Notes: a model not told the origin generated them from the letters alone. DNA of 64,000 nucleotides from Simplicispira psychrophila DSM 11588 (GCF_000688255.1 NZ_JHYS01000007.1:62001-126000), one strand, 5' to 3'; numbered from the stretch's first letter, positions 51,011-63,644 are shown. Numbers and translations: made by a program.

Positions 51011-52233
51011 AAATCCTGCGCTATCGGCGCCAGCTTACCCAGCATGAAACCAATGAACGGCGCCACACAGCCGATGTGGCTTGACGGCGTGGCAGGGCAG
51101 TCGGTCAGGCTGACCAGCTCTCCTGCGCCTTGTGCCTGCATGGCAGCCAGGGTACTGGTGGAACTGGCGTAGGGCACGGTGCGGTCGTCCCGGCCGTGGT
51201 AGAGGTACACTGGCGCCTGCGGGCGCCAGTCGTGCACATTGCTGATGCGGGCGGTGGCGGCCACGTTATCCGCCAGAAAATTGTCCAGAAACAGCGGATC
51301 GATCACGGTATCGGCATCGTCCGGCAGGAGCTCCCTGAGCAGTGCACGGCGCACTTCGCGTTGTGCGCTGCCGCCCAGATAGCGCAGAAAACCCGGGTTG
51401 ATGAGCGCTCCCACCAAGGAATTTTCTTTGCGCACAATATTAATCAGGCTGTCGAGCGTGACTTGCACGTTATAGGGGCCAGCACCGGGGACTGCGGCAC
51501 GCAGTTGCTGCAAGTGCACCGAGTTGTTCATCTGCAGGGCACGGTGCGCTGCCATGGTGGCGTAGCCGCCTTCGGAGTAGCCGGTCAGAAACAGCTGCTG
51601 GTTATCGACCACTCCCTCTTGGCTGCGCCAGGTTTTGGCGGCCGTCAGAAAGTCTACGACCGACGCCGCCATGGGTGCTGACTGCAGGTAGGGATGTGGT
51701 GTGCCCTTGCTGACGCCATAACCGACGTAATCGGGCGCCAGCACGATGTAGCCCAGCGAGGCCATCACTACGGCTACTTCAGAGGCCACAGCGTTGTTGC
51801 TGGGAGTTTCGGCATCGCGAAAGATAGTGCCGTGCTGGTAGGACAGCAGCGGGCTTTTGGCGCCAGCGGGCTTCACAGGCACGCTAACCAGCCCCGAGGC
51901 GCGCACCGCTTGCCCCTGCGCACCAATGGTGAGGTATTCCAGCCGGTACGAAGTGACGGCGTAGCGCGGCTGCAGACCTTGCACGAGCGACTCCTTATCT
52001 GCCACGGCAGCACTGATGTCGGCTTGCGCAATGGTGCCCAGCAGGGTCGCCGCCTGCAGCGTGCCCTGGCTATTTGGATCGGACGGCTGTACGGGCGTAT
52101 TGCCACCACCATCGTTGCCAGCATTACCGCTGCTGTCCTGCGCTTTATCGCCACCGCCGCAGGCCGCCAAAGAAAAAACCAGTATCGCCACGCCTGTCAG
52201 ACGAGCACAGTGAGATGAAAAATTGCGCACCAC
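51007..52233 (-). CDS. secreted alpha/beta hydrolase lipoprotein
   Basis: 408 residues. VRNFSSHCARLTGVAILVFSLAACGGG is a signal peptide with lipobox SLAAC, so the enzyme is probably a lipoprotein. After a low-complexity linker the hydrolase domain shows the oxyanion segment LLSYQHGTIF, YIVLAPDYVGYGVS, the nucleophile elbow LTGYSEGGYAT and PVYLYHGRDDRTVPYA with the acid residue. Lipase/esterase or peptidase activity is plausible. The start is GTG at 52233 with GGAGG 5 bases upstream; the longer frame lacks a signal. Confidence 0.82.
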   Translation of the reverse strand: MVRNFSSHCARLTGVAILVFSLAACGGGDKAQDSSGNAGNDGGGNTPVQPSDPNSQGTLQAATLLGTIAQADISAAVADKESLVQGLQPRYAVTSYRLEYLTIGAQGQAVRASGLVSVPVKPAGAKSPLLSYQHGTIFRDAETPSNNAVASEVAVVMASLGYIVLAPDYVGYGVSKGTPHPYLQSAPMAASVVDFLTAAKTWRSQEGVVDNQQLFLTGYSEGGYATMAAHRALQMNNSVHLQQLRAAVPGAGPYNVQVTLDSLINIVRKENSLVGALINPGFLRYLGGSAQREVRRALLRELLPDDADTVIDPLFLDNFLADNVAATARISNVHDWRPQAPVYLYHGRDDRTVPYASSTSTLAAMQAQGAGELVSLTDCPATPSSHIGCVAPFIGFMLGKLAPIAQDL

Positions 52234-52388
52234 AGGTACCTCCAATGAGAAGCGCAATGATAGTAAGAATATGCGGCTGCGCCAGCCTGTCGCGCAGGAG
52301 CAGGCCGGCACCCGGCGGGGCGTACATACTTGCGCCTTTGCAAAAGGCACGCGCCAGCAGACCGGTAGCTGCAGGCCTCCCGTTTTTC

Positions 52389-53210
52389 ATGACCAAAATT
52401 GTTTTCGCACATGGCAACAGCTTTCCTGGCGCCACCTACAGCGTGTTGTTTGAGCATTTGCACCAGCGCGGCTTTACGGTCAGCGCGGTCGATCGCTTTG
52501 GCCACGATCCGCAGTACCCGGTGACCAGCAACTGGCCGCATCTGGTGCAGCAGTTGGCTGACTTCACCCGCCAGCAGGTGCAAGAGACCGGGGAGCCAGT
52601 GTTTCTGGTGGGCCATTCGTTGGGCGGTATTTTGAGCGTGATGGCGGCGGCGCAGCACCCACAAGGGGTACGCGGCGTGCTGATGCTGGACTCGCCGCTG
52701 GTCAGCGGCTGGCGTGCCACCACGGTGGGCATGGCCAAAAGCACGCGCATCGTCAGTGCCGTCTCACCCGGACGCGTGAGCCGCCAGCGCCGCATCAGCT
52801 GGGCCAGCACGGAAGAGGCGCTGGAACATTTTCGCAAAAAGAAGGCTTTTGCCCGCTGGGATGCGCAGATGCTGCGCGACTACGTGACGCACGGCCTGCA
52901 CGATGAAGAGGGACGGCGCGTACTGCGCTTTGACCGCGCCGTCGAAACCGCCATCTACAACACGCTGCCGCACAACTTGGACGCCCTGCTGCGCCAGCAC
53001 CCGCTGCGCTGTCCAGCCAGTTTTATTGGCGGACGCGCTTCGGTAGAGATGCGCCAGGTGGGCATGGCGCTGACGCAGCGCGTGACCGGCGGGCGGATCA
53101 TGATGCTCGACGGCACGCATTTATTCCCGATGGAGCAGCCGCGGACCACGGCAGCGGCCATCGAGGCCGCGCTGCTCAATCTATCAACGCTGGCGCCGAC
53201 AACCGCCTGA
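52389..53210 (+). CDS. alpha/beta hydrolase
   Basis: 273-residue cytoplasmic-looking hydrolase. HGNSFPGATY supplies the oxyanion region, FLVGHSLGGILS is the nucleophile elbow and MMLDGTHLFPMEQP carries the catalytic histidine. The frame is open from 52074 but the ATG at 52389 (MTKIVFAHGNSFPG) is the natural start. It is divergent from the secreted hydrolase. Substrate unknown. Confidence 0.85.
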   Translation: MTKIVFAHGNSFPGATYSVLFEHLHQRGFTVSAVDRFGHDPQYPVTSNWPHLVQQLADFTRQQVQETGEPVFLVGHSLGGILSVMAAAQHPQGVRGVLMLDSPLVSGWRATTVGMAKSTRIVSAVSPGRVSRQRRISWASTEEALEHFRKKKAFARWDAQMLRDYVTHGLHDEEGRRVLRFDRAVETAIYNTLPHNLDALLRQHPLRCPASFIGGRASVEMRQVGMALTQRVTGGRIMMLDGTHLFPMEQPRTTAAAIEAALLNLSTLAPTTA

Positions 53211-53227
53211 GCCATAGAAAACCGCTC

Positions 53228-54190
53228 TCAACGGCAGCAGCGGTACGCCACGCCGACCAAGACGCCGTAGTTGGTGGCGCGCTGCGTGAGCGGGCTGCGG
53301 CGCGCGTCGCCGCGCAATTGCGATACCCCGGCATTGGCAAACACCACCCAACGCCGGCTCAGTGCGGTCATCACGTCCAGCCCCATATCGACGTTGTAGA
53401 GACCTGCAGCCGGAGCAAAAGGAGACAACGGGCTGGTGCCGACAGCCGACGCCGGCACACCGAAATGACTGCGCATATAGGTACTATTGGCAAAGGCTGC
53501 GCCCAAGCCCACGCCGACCGTGGTCTGCGGCGTCAGATCCAACGCATAGCGCAGGCTGGTGTTCAGCTGCGCACCGCCCGAACGCCCGAGCAGGTCTTGC
53601 GACAGGCCGGCATTGACCGACCAGCGCTCGCTGAGTGCATAGCCGGCGCTGATGCGTCCGCGCAGCGTCGAGCGCACCTCGGGCAAGCCCTGCAGCAGGG
53701 GATCATCGGAGTTGCTGCGACCCCCATCGATACGCACCGAGGTGCTCAGATGGAAGCGCGCGCGCTCGACCAACAGGGCGCTGGCGCCCGAGCCACGGTC
53801 ATCAAAACCGTGATTCAGAACCGCGTTGCCGCGCGAAGAGCTAAACCGAAAACGCCCGTACTGCAGCGACAGCACCGGGCGCAGGTACGATTTGTGATCG
53901 TTGCTACCGACGTAGGTAGGGCTCCAGCCATACGCCATACCGAGCGCATAGTGGTGCGCGGAGGCGGCAGGAGTCAATGCTGCCGGCGCCTCTGGGGCCG
54001 CCGCCGATGCGGGCACAGAGGTGTCCACATCCCGGAAGGCGGCCTGTGGCTGCGGCTCTTGCACTTCGCGCGGCTGTTGCTGCGCTTGCACAGGGCAAGC
54101 CAAAGTCAGCCCCAGGAGCCAGGGAACGTAGCGGGCGGCACCGATGTCCTTGGTGCCCAAGCGTTGATGGAAGTAGCGAGCAGCTTTCAT
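53228..54190 (-). CDS. MipA/OmpV family outer-membrane protein
   Basis: 320 residues. A signal peptide (WLLGLTLACPVQAQ) precedes a Pro/Ala-rich linker and a beta-barrel of the MipA/OmpV type: YALGMAYGWSPTYVGSNDHK, LRPVLSLQYGRFRFSSSRG, RISAGYALSERWSVNAGL. OmpV-like proteins line the outer membrane and sometimes bind murein enzymes. The C-terminus ends VAYRCCR instead of an aromatic residue, which is unusual for barrel assembly. It lies 30 bases from uppP on the same strand. Confidence 0.83.
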   Translation of the reverse strand: MKAARYFHQRLGTKDIGAARYVPWLLGLTLACPVQAQQQPREVQEPQPQAAFRDVDTSVPASAAAPEAPAALTPAASAHHYALGMAYGWSPTYVGSNDHKSYLRPVLSLQYGRFRFSSSRGNAVLNHGFDDRGSGASALLVERARFHLSTSVRIDGGRSNSDDPLLQGLPEVRSTLRGRISAGYALSERWSVNAGLSQDLLGRSGGAQLNTSLRYALDLTPQTTVGVGLGAAFANSTYMRSHFGVPASAVGTSPLSPFAPAAGLYNVDMGLDVMTALSRRWVVFANAGVSQLRGDARRSPLTQRATNYGVLVGVAYRCCR

Positions 54191-54220
54191 GGGGGCAGGC
54201 AGCTTTCATACGTGGGTTGA

Positions 54221-55045
54221 TCAATCCGCCCAGCGCACCATGCCGGTCCAGGCGGTGAACAACACCACCACGCCAAACGCGATGCGATAGTAAGCAAAGG
54301 CGGCAAAACTGTGCGTGCTGATGTAGCGCAGCAGCCAGCGCACGCACAGCCAGGCACTCAGGAACGAAAACAGCAGGCCGACGGCAAACAGCGGCAGATC
54401 AGCGGCCGCCAGCAGGGCGCGTTCTTTGTACAAGCTGTAGACCCCGGCGCCAATCAGCGTCGGAATGGCGAGAAAGAACGAGTAGTCGGTAGCCGCCTTG
54501 CGCGACAGGCCCAGCACCATGCCGCCAATGATGGTGGCGCCGCTGCGGCTGGTACCGGGCACCATGGCCAGGCACTGCGCCAAGCCGACCTTGAGTGCAT
54601 CCAGCACGGTCATATCTTCCACCTCCTGCACACGCACTGCCGTCGCCGGACGCCGCTCAGCCCACAAAATGATGAAGCCGCCCAGGATGAAAGTGCTGGC
54701 CACCACCACCGGCGTGAACAAATGCTCCTTGATGGCCTTGCCAAACAGCAGACCCAGCACCACGGCGGGCAAAAAGCCCACCAGCACATTCAGTGCAAAA
54801 CGCTGCGCTTGGCGCTCGGTCGGCAGCGCTACCAGCGTGGCGCGGATTTTTTGCCAATACACCAGGATGACGGCAAAAATGGCGCCGGTCTGGATGGCGA
54901 TATCAAACACCTTGGCCTTGGCATCGTCAAAGCCGAGCAGGGAGCCGGCCAAAATCAGGTGTCCGGTGGAAGAAATAGGCAAAAACTCGGTCAGACCTTC
55001 AACCACGCCCATGATGGCGGCCTTGACCAGCAAAACAATATCCAC
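54221..55045 (-). CDS. uppP: undecaprenyl-diphosphatase (BacA/UppP)
   Basis: Recycles undecaprenyl diphosphate for cell-envelope synthesis. 274 residues with about eight membrane helices. Active-site motifs are [20 protein letters not shown] (Glu-rich, first repeat) and [20 protein letters not shown] (second repeat). The open frame starts at 55189, but GTG at 55045 has AGAGG 5 bases upstream and begins with the family's hydrophobic [13 protein letters not shown]. Confidence 0.94.
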   Translation of the reverse strand: MDIVLLVKAAIMGVVEGLTEFLPISSTGHLILAGSLLGFDDAKAKVFDIAIQTGAIFAVILVYWQKIRATLVALPTERQAQRFALNVLVGFLPAVVLGLLFGKAIKEHLFTPVVVASTFILGGFIILWAERRPATAVRVQEVEDMTVLDALKVGLAQCLAMVPGTSRSGATIIGGMVLGLSRKAATDYSFFLAIPTLIGAGVYSLYKERALLAAADLPLFAVGLLFSFLSAWLCVRWLLRYISTHSFAAFAYYRIAFGVVVLFTAWTGMVRWAD

Positions 55046-55104
55046 GCGTACCTCTGCTTGATGTCGATGAAAGGAGGTAATTATCCTTGCGCGCACAGCG
55101 CCAG

Positions 55105-58100
55105 CTAGGTCACCAGCGCAGCTTTCTCCCGTGTCGGCACCACGATCAGATAGCAGCTGTGGTTGCCCACCGTGTCCAGCGACAACCATTCATTGGTATG
55201 CCACTGAATAGCACCACGTGCCTGGGCTTGCGCCAGTGCCTCGGGCGCATCGGCAGCGCACACCATGAACTCATGCACTCGCCCGGCGCGCCGCAAGGTC
55301 ACGTTGATGCTTGGCCAGTGCGACGGCAGGTGTGGACTGAAGCAGACCTGGTTATCGCGCACATGCAAGCCGCATATCGATTCGACCGCAGCGCGGTACA
55401 TCCATGCCGCCGAGCCGGTATACCAACTCCAGCCACCGCGCCCGACATAAGGCGCGTGGGTATAGACATCGGCGGCCATGACGTAGGGCTCCAACCCATA
55501 GACCGGCCCCTGCAGCGGGTCAGCACTGCGGTGTGCGGCACTGAGCTGCGTGAAGGTGCGGTAGGCACCATCGCCATCGCCCAGACGGGCTTGGGCCATG
55601 AGCTTCCAGACGCCGCCATGGGAATACTGGCCACCGTTTTCGCGCACACCAGGTGGGTAGGCTTGAATGTAGCCAGCGTTTGGCGCCGCGTCTTGCAGCG
55701 GCGGATCCAGCAGGCGATTCAGACCGTGCACCTCGTCTACCAGCAGGTGCGCTGCGGACTCCATGGCCGTGCGCTGGTGCTCAGGGCTGGCTACATTCGC
55801 CAGCACGCTCCAAGCCTGCGCAATCAGGTCGATGCGGCACTCGGCGGCGCTGTGCGTGCCCAGGGGTGTACCGTCATCAAAAAAGGCCCGCTTAAACCAT
55901 GCACCGTCCCAGCCTTCAGTGAGCAGCGCATTGCGCCAGCCCTGCACCGCCACGTCCCAGCGCACCGTGCGCTCCAAATCATCGCGTCCCAGCGCCAGTG
56001 GCATGAAGTCTTGCACCACCTGGCACAGGAACATACACAGCCACACCGATTCGCCGCGCCCCTGCTCGCCAACGCGGCTCATGCCGTCATTCCAGTCGCC
56101 ACTGCCGATCAACGGCAGACCATGCACACCCACGGTCAAGCTACGCTCCAGAGTGCGCGCGCAGTGTTCATACAGGGTGGCCGATTGGATGCTGATCTGC
56201 GGCACGTAGTAAGCGTCCTGGGTGTCGGGTGGGATCGGCGCTCCTTCCAGAAAGGGCACTGCTTCGTCCAGCACCGCCGTGTCGCCGGTGATGTCGATGT
56301 AGCGCGCCGTGGCATAAGGTAGCCACAGCAGGTCGTCCGAGCAGTGCGTGCGCACCCCCGCCCCCGTAGGCTCGTGCCACCAATGCTGCACATCGCCCTC
56401 CTGAAACTGGCGCGACGCCGCCAGCAGCAGTTGCTGGCGCAGCAGGTGCGGCGCGGCCAGCGCCAGCGCCATGGTGTCCTGCAACTGGTCGCGAAAACCA
56501 AACGCCCCACCCGCTTGGTAAAAACCGGCGCGTGCCCACAAGCGACATGCCACCGTCTGGTAGAGCAGCCAGCGGTTGGTCAGGGCGTCAAACAGCGGGT
56601 CCGGCGTCTGCACCGTCACGGCCTCCAGCAATTCATTCCAGTGCGCCAGCACCGCACTTTCGCGTTCCTGGGCACTCTCCGCCAAACACATACTGGCCAA
56701 TGCCAGTGCCTCCGCACGGGTAGCGCCATGGCCGAGGACAAAAACACATGCCGCTTGCCCGCCGCCCGGCACCAGGAGCTTGACGGAAGCCGCAGCACAC
56801 GGATCCAGCCCGGCAATAGCCTGGGCGCCCAGATGGTCAGGGATGACCCGCTGGCCGCTGGGGTCAAACAGCTCGCGCCGGTCGCACGTCCAGTCTCGCA
56901 AATGGGCATCCGGCGCGCCTTCGCGCCACACCATCAGGAACGCCGTATTGCCCCCCATGGCACCCTGGTCATCAGACTGCGTGGCCAGCAGCACATCGCC
57001 CGCCAGAGCATCCCCACCGGGCGCTGGCACGGCGACAAAAGCCGCGCGCACCGATTGCCGGTCCAGACGCTGCGCCCCCATGACCCACTCCAGCAGACCG
57101 ATGGCACGCAGGTTTACTGCGCGTCCGCCCTGGTTTTGCACGGCAATGCGCACCTGCTTGAGCGCCTGCGCGGCATCCACACACCAGGTGGCGCTGACCT
57201 CCAGATCGCCGCGCCGGTGGCGCAGCGTGGTACTGCCCTGGCGATGTTCGACGGTGTAGGCAGCATCGGCACAACCCGCCCCCGGCCCAATGTTCCAGAT
57301 CTCACGCGTGCGCAGGTCCTGCAGCCAGAAGCATTCACCGCCGGTGTCGGCCACCGGGTCATTGGTCCAGACAGTGAGCTGGTTGAGCCGGCTGTTACCA
57401 GCCCAGCTGTAGCCGGCACCGGCCTCGGAGATATGCGCACCAAAACCGGCATTGGCCAACACATTGATCCACGGACGCGGCGGCCGGCAGGTGGGTGACA
57501 CCTGAAAAGAATAGGCTCCGCTGGCCACATCAAATTGTCCTACCGCAGCACTGCCACTGGCGGCGGGGCGCAGCGGTGGAAATATCGACACGGCTTGCTC
57601 GGTCCGCGCACCCAGACTGTCGTCATGCCACTGCACCAGCTCGCCCACATGCGCGGACAGCGCTCGACCATCGGCGTGCAGATAAATGCGCGCCATCATG
57701 TTCAGGGCCACTTGCTCGGGTGGCGTGATGTCGGTGACATACAGCACATGCAGCCCACAGGCACGCGCCGGCGCGCTGCTCATGTCGCTGGCATAGCGCT
57801 CGCTCAGGGCACGCAATTCCAGTTGTACCGGCATCGAATAAGACCACGGCTCGGTATTGAGAATCACCAGATCGCACAGCACACCGCCCCAAGACCACAG
57901 GCGCAGCGCCTGCAGCAAAGAGCGCACTGGGCGCAAATCGTGCACCGCACCGACACTGATGATGATCAGCGGACGCTCGCCAGACAGCCCGAAACGCCAC
58001 AGCACGCGTCGATCAAACACGGCATGGAACTGGTCCACGGCACTGTACGCAAAAGGCCGCGCGTGCAGCAAAGTCAACAGCGTGGTCAGGGTCTGGATGG

Positions 58101-61100
58101 CGTTGCGCTCTGCCAGGGTCAGGCCCAACTCACGCATCCGCACACTGGCAAAGGTGGCAGACATGATGGTGGAACGCTCGATCACAGCCGGCTGGCGGTA
58201 GCGATCAACCAGGGTTTCAAGTGCATCGCGGCTGCGCGCTACAGCGCTGGCCAGCGTGATCTGCACGCTGGCCAGCGCCGGAATGGTGATGCCCACGGAC
58301 AACGAGGCCACTGGATCGAGTCCGGTGGCGCGCTCGGCTTTTTCTAGTCCGGCATCGTCGTAGTACGCCAACGGGTGCGCGGCGTCGTGGTTGCGCCCCA
58401 ACCACAGAGCGCGGTCGGTCTGTGCCTGCACTTTGGTCAGGACATAGTTGGTGTGGGCAATGAAATGAACCGCGTGCAGCGGCTCCTGTCGCTCCAGATG
58501 GGGCTTACGCACAAAATACAGCGCCTGATTGGCGCTGTCCCATTCAGCGTGCACAAACAGGTTGGCAAATGCCGGGTGTGATTCATCAGCCCGTGCATCG
58601 AGCAAGGAAACCTCCCAAAGCGACAACACATCCAGCGTGATGGGCTGATCTGAAAGGTTCCATAACTCGACCTTGCGCAGTTCAATGTCATCCTCGGGAC
58701 TGACCCATACCGTGCAGCAACTGCGCAGGTCAGGCCACTGGGCGTGCAGGCTGAGGTGGTCACTGTGAAAAGTGGCGCTGTAGTGGGCATGGGCATCGGG
58801 AGCCGGGTGCTGGGTCAGTGACACCGGCGTGGACGCAACGCCCGCCGAATGCCGCCGCAGATAAAAAAATGTACCGTAAGCATCGCGCAACGCATCATCG
58901 CGCCAGCGCGAGAGATCGGCACCCTCAAAGCGACTCCAGCCGGCCCCATTGGCACGCAGCGACACGCTGTAGCGGTTGTTGGACATCAGCAAGGTGGGCT
59001 GCAAGCCCTGCGCGCCGGGCAACGCATCGCGTGCAGCCGCCGCATCCGGCTGCTCAGGACGCCGCCGCCGCAGGGGTTCAGGGGCCACCAAGCGCGAAAC
59101 CTCTCGCGGCACGCGCTCTTGCAACAAGAACTCGATCGCCTCCAGTCGTCCCTGGCCCATGGCCCAGCGCCGCGGCGCGCCACCGAGCAGCACATTGGCC
59201 AGTGCCACGATGGACATGCCTTGGTGGTGCGACATGAAGGTATCCACTCGGATAAAGGTGCTTCCTTCCACTTGCCGCTCGGGCGTGAAGTCCAGTGCCT
59301 CGATAAAACCCATTTCACCGCGCGCCTGCAGACGCTCCAACCAGCGCAGGTTTTCAGCGGCGCGGCCGGTATCAAACATGGCGGCCAGCACACTGGCGTA
59401 AGGCGCCACCACCAGCTCATCGGGCGGCGTGCGGCGCAAGGCCAGTCGCGGCACCCCCTGCGGAGCGTACTGGTAGGCCAACGTCTGGTCACTGGCAGCG
59501 TAAGCCGACTCGGAAATGCCCCAGGGCACGCGGTGCTGGCGCGCAAACGCCTGTTGCTCATCCACTGCCGTGCGCGCAGCACGCTCCAGCGCACTACCAA
59601 CCGGCTCGGCCACCACCAGTGCCGGCATCAAATACTCGAACATCGAACCCGACCACGAGCGCAGGCCGACACGGCTGTCCATGGCATAGAAAGGCCGGCC
59701 CAGGGCTGCCCAGTGCGTCACCGGCACATCGCCCTTGGCAATGCCCCACAAGCTAGCCAAGCGTGCCTCAGAGGCCAGCAAGTCATAAAAACTTTTGTCC
59801 AGTTCAGCCCCATCCACCCGGTAACCAATATGAAACAGACGCCGGCGCGCGTCGTACAAAAAATCAAACTCCGGCTCCATGGCCCAGTGCTGCAGCTGGT
59901 CAGCCAGGCGCTGCACCCGTTGCAGGGACTCGCCTTGGCACAGCCCAGCAGGCCCGTTGATCAACTCTTGGCAGGCGCCCACCACGGCCACCAAGTGGCC
60001 GCACAAGTTGCCGCTGTCCACGGTAGAGACATACGCCGGGGCCAGCGTCTGCAGGGTTTGCGTGTCATACCAGTTCAAAAAATGCCCGCGGTGGCGCGCC
60101 AGCAGCGCCATGGTGGCGACGGTGTGCTCGCAGCGCTGCAAAAATTCCTCGGTTGTGATCCAGCCAAAGCGGCGTGCGCAGGCCACGGACAGCAGATACA
60201 GGCCCATATTGGTCGGCGAAGTCCGCTCGGCCACTATCTCATGGGGCGTCATTTGCACGTTATCAGGCGGCAAATGCCGGCTTTGCGGGCCAACGTGGCG
60301 GGAGAAAAATTCCCAGGTGTCGCGTGCCACACCGAGCAGGTATTCGCGGTCGCGAGTGCTGGGCACCGCATCACCACCGTACTGCCAAGCGCGGCTAGCC
60401 CACCAGATCCAGACTGGCGTGGCGGCCCACAGGGCACACACAGCCACCGCCAGCACCGGCCAGCGCGTCCCAGCCCACCACCAGAGCGCTCCTAGCAGGA
60501 CAGCGGCCAGAGTGGGCGGCGCATGGCGCATCGCCAAGCCGGTCAGACCGGGTTGTGCGACCCGCTGCGCACTGGCAGCGGTCGTCCAGCGCAGCAAGCC
60601 GCGCCGACTGACCAGCGTGCGCCACAGGGCGGTAGTGATGGCCCCCATCAGCAACAGTCCTTGCTGCAGCAAAACCAGCAAACCAAATAAGGTACTGCCC
60701 AGCGCGCGGACCACATCGGCCAGTGCCTGGCGGTAAAAATGCTCCAGCGCCACATCATCTCGGCCCGGGGCCAGGCCAGCCAGAGCGCCCAGCAGCGGTC
60801 CGGCGCCCAGCGCCGCCACCACCAGTGCCAGTGCCAGCCCCGGTGACAGTGTGGCGCTGGCCAGACAGACTGCGATCAACGCCACCGACATCGGCGCCAC
60901 CAGTGAGCGGCGCAGGTTGTCCAGCATCTTCCAGCGGTTGATGCCGGACAAATGGAAACTGCGCCAGCGCAGCAGCACCGGCCACAGCTGCCAGTCACCG
61001 CGTGTCCAGCGGTGAATCCGGGACGAGGCTACATCAGCGTGCATGGGCGCGTCTTCCATTAGCGTGATGTCTGTCACCACAGCGCAGCGCGCCAGCGCGC

Positions 61101-63426
61101 CTTCCAGCAAATCGTGGCTCAGGATTTGCTCTTGGGGCAGACGCCCGGACAACACCGCGTGCATGGCCGCGACGTGCAGCAACCCCTTGCCACTGAATGA
61201 GCCCTCGGCAAACACATCCTGATAAACCTCGGACGTGGCTGCACTGTAAGAGTCAATACCGCTTTGGCCGCCAAAGAACCAGTGAAACGGCGTTGCTGTT
61301 TGCGGGCTAGGCAGAGGCGTGGTGATGCGCGGCTGCAAGATGGTGTAGCCCGACAGCACCCGGCGGCGCAGCGTATCCAGGCAAGGTAGGTTCAAAGGGT
61401 GTGCCGCCACGCCCACCAGCGCGCGCAACGATCCAGGCGGCAGCACAGTATCACTGTCGAGGGTGACAACATACAGCGTGCCAGCAGCCGGGCGCGAATG
61501 CACGCCCAAATCGATAAAGGGCGAAGCAGAGGTGGGCTCAGCCAAAACGCCCAGCAACTGCTCCAACTTGCCACGCTTGCGCTCCCAGCCCATCCAGCAC
61601 TGTTCAGAGTCCGACCAGATGCGCTCGCGGTGCAGGAGCAAAAAACGCCGCTCTGGTCTCCAGGCGGCGCTGGGTGTACCCGGTGCGCTGCGTGGGTAGC
61701 GGGCTTCCAGCGCGTCCAGCGCAGCCAGGGTCTGCGCCACCAGGGCCGTATCGCCCTCCCTATGGGCCGCTTGGGCATCGGCGAAATCGGTTAACAAGGC
61801 AAACTGCGCCTGATCCTCAGGGTTGGCCAAGAAGTGCAACTCCAGCTGACGCACCAAACCGGACATGGTGGCAGGGTCGGTCAACATGGCAGGCACCACG
61901 ACCAGCACGCGGTGCTGCGGTGGTATCCCAGCGGCCAGCGCCAGACGTGGCAGGCGCTGGGGCTCCACAGACTCACTGATCAAGCGGTGCAGCACTGCAA
62001 TCACGGCCTCGCTGGCTGGCCAAACCGCCAGGAACGCTAGCACCCACAGCCCGGGCCAGGACGCACCGGGCAGCTCGTTTTGCGCCACAAACCAGGCGGT
62101 CAGGCCAATGCTGCCGACCGCCAGGACACTCAGATACGCCGGCGCAATAAAACGCTGCAGGCGACTGCGCCACGGCAGCAGGCGCCCCGACGCTCCCAGC
62201 ACCTGCAACAACTGCGGCAAACCCGGTCCGTGCAGCCAATACCCTGGTGCTTGGCGTTTCTCATCGAGCAGCACCGGACAACAGGCAGACGCTTCCTGCC
62301 CGCAGGACTCGATCAGCTTCAGTACCGCGCGGGCAATCGACAATTCGCTCAGCCCGGTACGCCGCCCCAATTTCTCGATCGCATGCAGGCTGACGTCCTG
62401 GGTGTCTTCACGTTCAGCACAAAAAATGGCACTGTCCTGCAACTGACGTATCAGCAAACTACAGCGCGAGATCAGGCCACGCCAGTCCGCATCCCCCAAC
62501 AATCGCAGCGAGGTAATGGCATTGCGTACGCTCAGGGCATCAGCGGCCTGGGCGGTATGCTCCTGAATTTGTGCCGTGGCCGGATCTGGCAGCACCTCGG
62601 CCAGTGTCTTTTGCATCTCTTGCAGCGTGGCCGTCGAGACCCCGGCGGGCTGGGCGCCCTGCGCGGCCAGATCGGTGCGCAGGCGCTGCAATACCTGCAA
62701 AGCAAAAACCTGCTCGACACCGCGCAGCGCCATGCTTTCCAGCAGCGAGGCCAGCGCGGGTTCAGGCTGACCACTGATTTTCAAGGCATCGCACCAGACG
62801 TTGGCACCGGCATGGGCTGCCCGGGCGGTGGCCACACGCTCGGACAGGCGGCGCAGGTTTTCGATCAACACCATGCGCAAGGTGGTGGGCAAGGCCCACA
62901 ACTCACCCAGCGTCAACTCACGCGTATCTTGGTAGGCACGCAAAAAATCGGCCAGCAAATCTTCATCAAAGGCGCTGTCGGTATGCGCGACAAAAGCCCA
63001 GGCCACGCCGTAAATGCGCGGCAGGCCCGCCAGATGGGCTTCCAGCAGCACCGGCAAATCACGAAAGTAGCTCCGCGGCAAGCCATCATGGATCTCTTTG
63101 ACCTGCGCCATCACCACATAAAAATTGTCGAGTAGCCATTCACCTGCCGGGCCGATGTGGTGACCGGCGGCATCGCGCTGGGCTATGGCGTCGTGCGCCT
63201 CGCGCAAGACGCGGATGTTGTCGCGCAGGCGCGGAAAAAATGGCGCCATCCGCCCATGGACACGCGCTTGGTGTGCCTGCGCCAAGCTGGCGCCATGCTG
63301 GGCAAAACGCGCACTGCCAAAGATCTCGGCACGTATCGGTGCCTCCACGGCCCCTCGTATCGGGTCTAAAAGCGCGGGACTTGCCGGCTTGGCAGACGGA
63401 GTGCGCTGAAAAACGGACATTCCCAT
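55105..63426 (-). CDS. ndvB: cyclic beta-1,2-glucan synthase (NdvB/ChvB type)
   Basis: Huge inner-membrane enzyme, 2773 residues, similar to the rhizobial proteins, that builds periplasmic cyclic glucans for osmotic adaptation. Order: helical N-terminal region; a GT84 transferase core with [11 protein letters not shown] (about residue 655) and [14 protein letters not shown] (about 805) between membrane helices (about 430-470 and 815-1000); then GH94-like phosphorylase segments, ending with [16 protein letters not shown] (about 2440) containing the catalytic Asp. The GT and GH94 parts fix chain length and cyclise. It follows a small membrane-protein gene by 20 bases. Confidence 0.9.
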   Translation of the reverse strand: MGMSVFQRTPSAKPASPALLDPIRGAVEAPIRAEIFGSARFAQHGASLAQAHQARVHGRMAPFFPRLRDNIRVLREAHDAIAQRDAAGHHIGPAGEWLLDNFYVVMAQVKEIHDGLPRSYFRDLPVLLEAHLAGLPRIYGVAWAFVAHTDSAFDEDLLADFLRAYQDTRELTLGELWALPTTLRMVLIENLRRLSERVATARAAHAGANVWCDALKISGQPEPALASLLESMALRGVEQVFALQVLQRLRTDLAAQGAQPAGVSTATLQEMQKTLAEVLPDPATAQIQEHTAQAADALSVRNAITSLRLLGDADWRGLISRCSLLIRQLQDSAIFCAEREDTQDVSLHAIEKLGRRTGLSELSIARAVLKLIESCGQEASACCPVLLDEKRQAPGYWLHGPGLPQLLQVLGASGRLLPWRSRLQRFIAPAYLSVLAVGSIGLTAWFVAQNELPGASWPGLWVLAFLAVWPASEAVIAVLHRLISESVEPQRLPRLALAAGIPPQHRVLVVVPAMLTDPATMSGLVRQLELHFLANPEDQAQFALLTDFADAQAAHREGDTALVAQTLAALDALEARYPRSAPGTPSAAWRPERRFLLLHRERIWSDSEQCWMGWERKRGKLEQLLGVLAEPTSASPFIDLGVHSRPAAGTLYVVTLDSDTVLPPGSLRALVGVAAHPLNLPCLDTLRRRVLSGYTILQPRITTPLPSPQTATPFHWFFGGQSGIDSYSAATSEVYQDVFAEGSFSGKGLLHVAAMHAVLSGRLPQEQILSHDLLEGALARCAVVTDITLMEDAPMHADVASSRIHRWTRGDWQLWPVLLRWRSFHLSGINRWKMLDNLRRSLVAPMSVALIAVCLASATLSPGLALALVVAALGAGPLLGALAGLAPGRDDVALEHFYRQALADVVRALGSTLFGLLVLLQQGLLLMGAITTALWRTLVSRRGLLRWTTAASAQRVAQPGLTGLAMRHAPPTLAAVLLGALWWWAGTRWPVLAVAVCALWAATPVWIWWASRAWQYGGDAVPSTRDREYLLGVARDTWEFFSRHVGPQSRHLPPDNVQMTPHEIVAERTSPTNMGLYLLSVACARRFGWITTEEFLQRCEHTVATMALLARHRGHFLNWYDTQTLQTLAPAYVSTVDSGNLCGHLVAVVGACQELINGPAGLCQGESLQRVQRLADQLQHWAMEPEFDFLYDARRRLFHIGYRVDGAELDKSFYDLLASEARLASLWGIAKGDVPVTHWAALGRPFYAMDSRVGLRSWSGSMFEYLMPALVVAEPVGSALERAARTAVDEQQAFARQHRVPWGISESAYAASDQTLAYQYAPQGVPRLALRRTPPDELVVAPYASVLAAMFDTGRAAENLRWLERLQARGEMGFIEALDFTPERQVEGSTFIRVDTFMSHHQGMSIVALANVLLGGAPRRWAMGQGRLEAIEFLLQERVPREVSRLVAPEPLRRRRPEQPDAAAARDALPGAQGLQPTLLMSNNRYSVSLRANGAGWSRFEGADLSRWRDDALRDAYGTFFYLRRHSAGVASTPVSLTQHPAPDAHAHYSATFHSDHLSLHAQWPDLRSCCTVWVSPEDDIELRKVELWNLSDQPITLDVLSLWEVSLLDARADESHPAFANLFVHAEWDSANQALYFVRKPHLERQEPLHAVHFIAHTNYVLTKVQAQTDRALWLGRNHDAAHPLAYYDDAGLEKAERATGLDPVASLSVGITIPALASVQITLASAVARSRDALETLVDRYRQPAVIERSTIMSATFASVRMRELGLTLAERNAIQTLTTLLTLLHARPFAYSAVDQFHAVFDRRVLWRFGLSGERPLIIISVGAVHDLRPVRSLLQALRLWSWGGVLCDLVILNTEPWSYSMPVQLELRALSERYASDMSSAPARACGLHVLYVTDITPPEQVALNMMARIYLHADGRALSAHVGELVQWHDDSLGARTEQAVSIFPPLRPAASGSAAVGQFDVASGAYSFQVSPTCRPPRPWINVLANAGFGAHISEAGAGYSWAGNSRLNQLTVWTNDPVADTGGECFWLQDLRTREIWNIGPGAGCADAAYTVEHRQGSTTLRHRRGDLEVSATWCVDAAQALKQVRIAVQNQGGRAVNLRAIGLLEWVMGAQRLDRQSVRAAFVAVPAPGGDALAGDVLLATQSDDQGAMGGNTAFLMVWREGAPDAHLRDWTCDRRELFDPSGQRVIPDHLGAQAIAGLDPCAAASVKLLVPGGGQAACVFVLGHGATRAEALALASMCLAESAQERESAVLAHWNELLEAVTVQTPDPLFDALTNRWLLYQTVACRLWARAGFYQAGGAFGFRDQLQDTMALALAAPHLLRQQLLLAASRQFQEGDVQHWWHEPTGAGVRTHCSDDLLWLPYATARYIDITGDTAVLDEAVPFLEGAPIPPDTQDAYYVPQISIQSATLYEHCARTLERSLTVGVHGLPLIGSGDWNDGMSRVGEQGRGESVWLCMFLCQVVQDFMPLALGRDDLERTVRWDVAVQGWRNALLTEGWDGAWFKRAFFDDGTPLGTHSAAECRIDLIAQAWSVLANVASPEHQRTAMESAAHLLVDEVHGLNRLLDPPLQDAAPNAGYIQAYPPGVRENGGQYSHGGVWKLMAQARLGDGDGAYRTFTQLSAAHRSADPLQGPVYGLEPYVMAADVYTHAPYVGRGGWSWYTGSAAWMYRAAVESICGLHVRDNQVCFSPHLPSHWPSINVTLRRAGRVHEFMVCAADAPEALAQAQARGAIQWHTNEWLSLDTVGNHSCYLIVVPTREKAALVT

Positions 63427-63446
63427 CTTTGGCTACAGCACATCAC

Positions 63447-63644
63447 TCACCAGCCGCTGGCGACGACCAGTACGACAGCAAGCGCGATTGTGGTTACAAA
63501 ACGCTGCGCCAAAAACCCATGTGCCGCCTCGGCAACGCACCCCAAACGGTACCAAGAGCCACGGGCCAACCTGCATTGCTGCAGGTGACTGGACATCTGG
63601 GCCATATGCAAAGAGACAAAACGGGGAACGGGACGATCTGACAT
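63447..63644 (-). CDS. small membrane protein upstream of ndvB
   Basis: 65 residues: a polar N-terminal half with two cysteines and MAQMSSHLQQ, then a single C-terminal hydrophobic helix (RFVTTIALAVVLVVASGW). I do not recognise it. The start is well supported: AAGGAGG lies 5 bases before the ATG at 63644. It ends 20 bases before the glucan synthase, so a membrane-anchored accessory or regulatory peptide is plausible. Not to be taken as proven without expression data. Confidence 0.55.
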   Translation of the reverse strand: MSDRPVPRFVSLHMAQMSSHLQQCRLARGSWYRLGCVAEAAHGFLAQRFVTTIALAVVLVVASGW

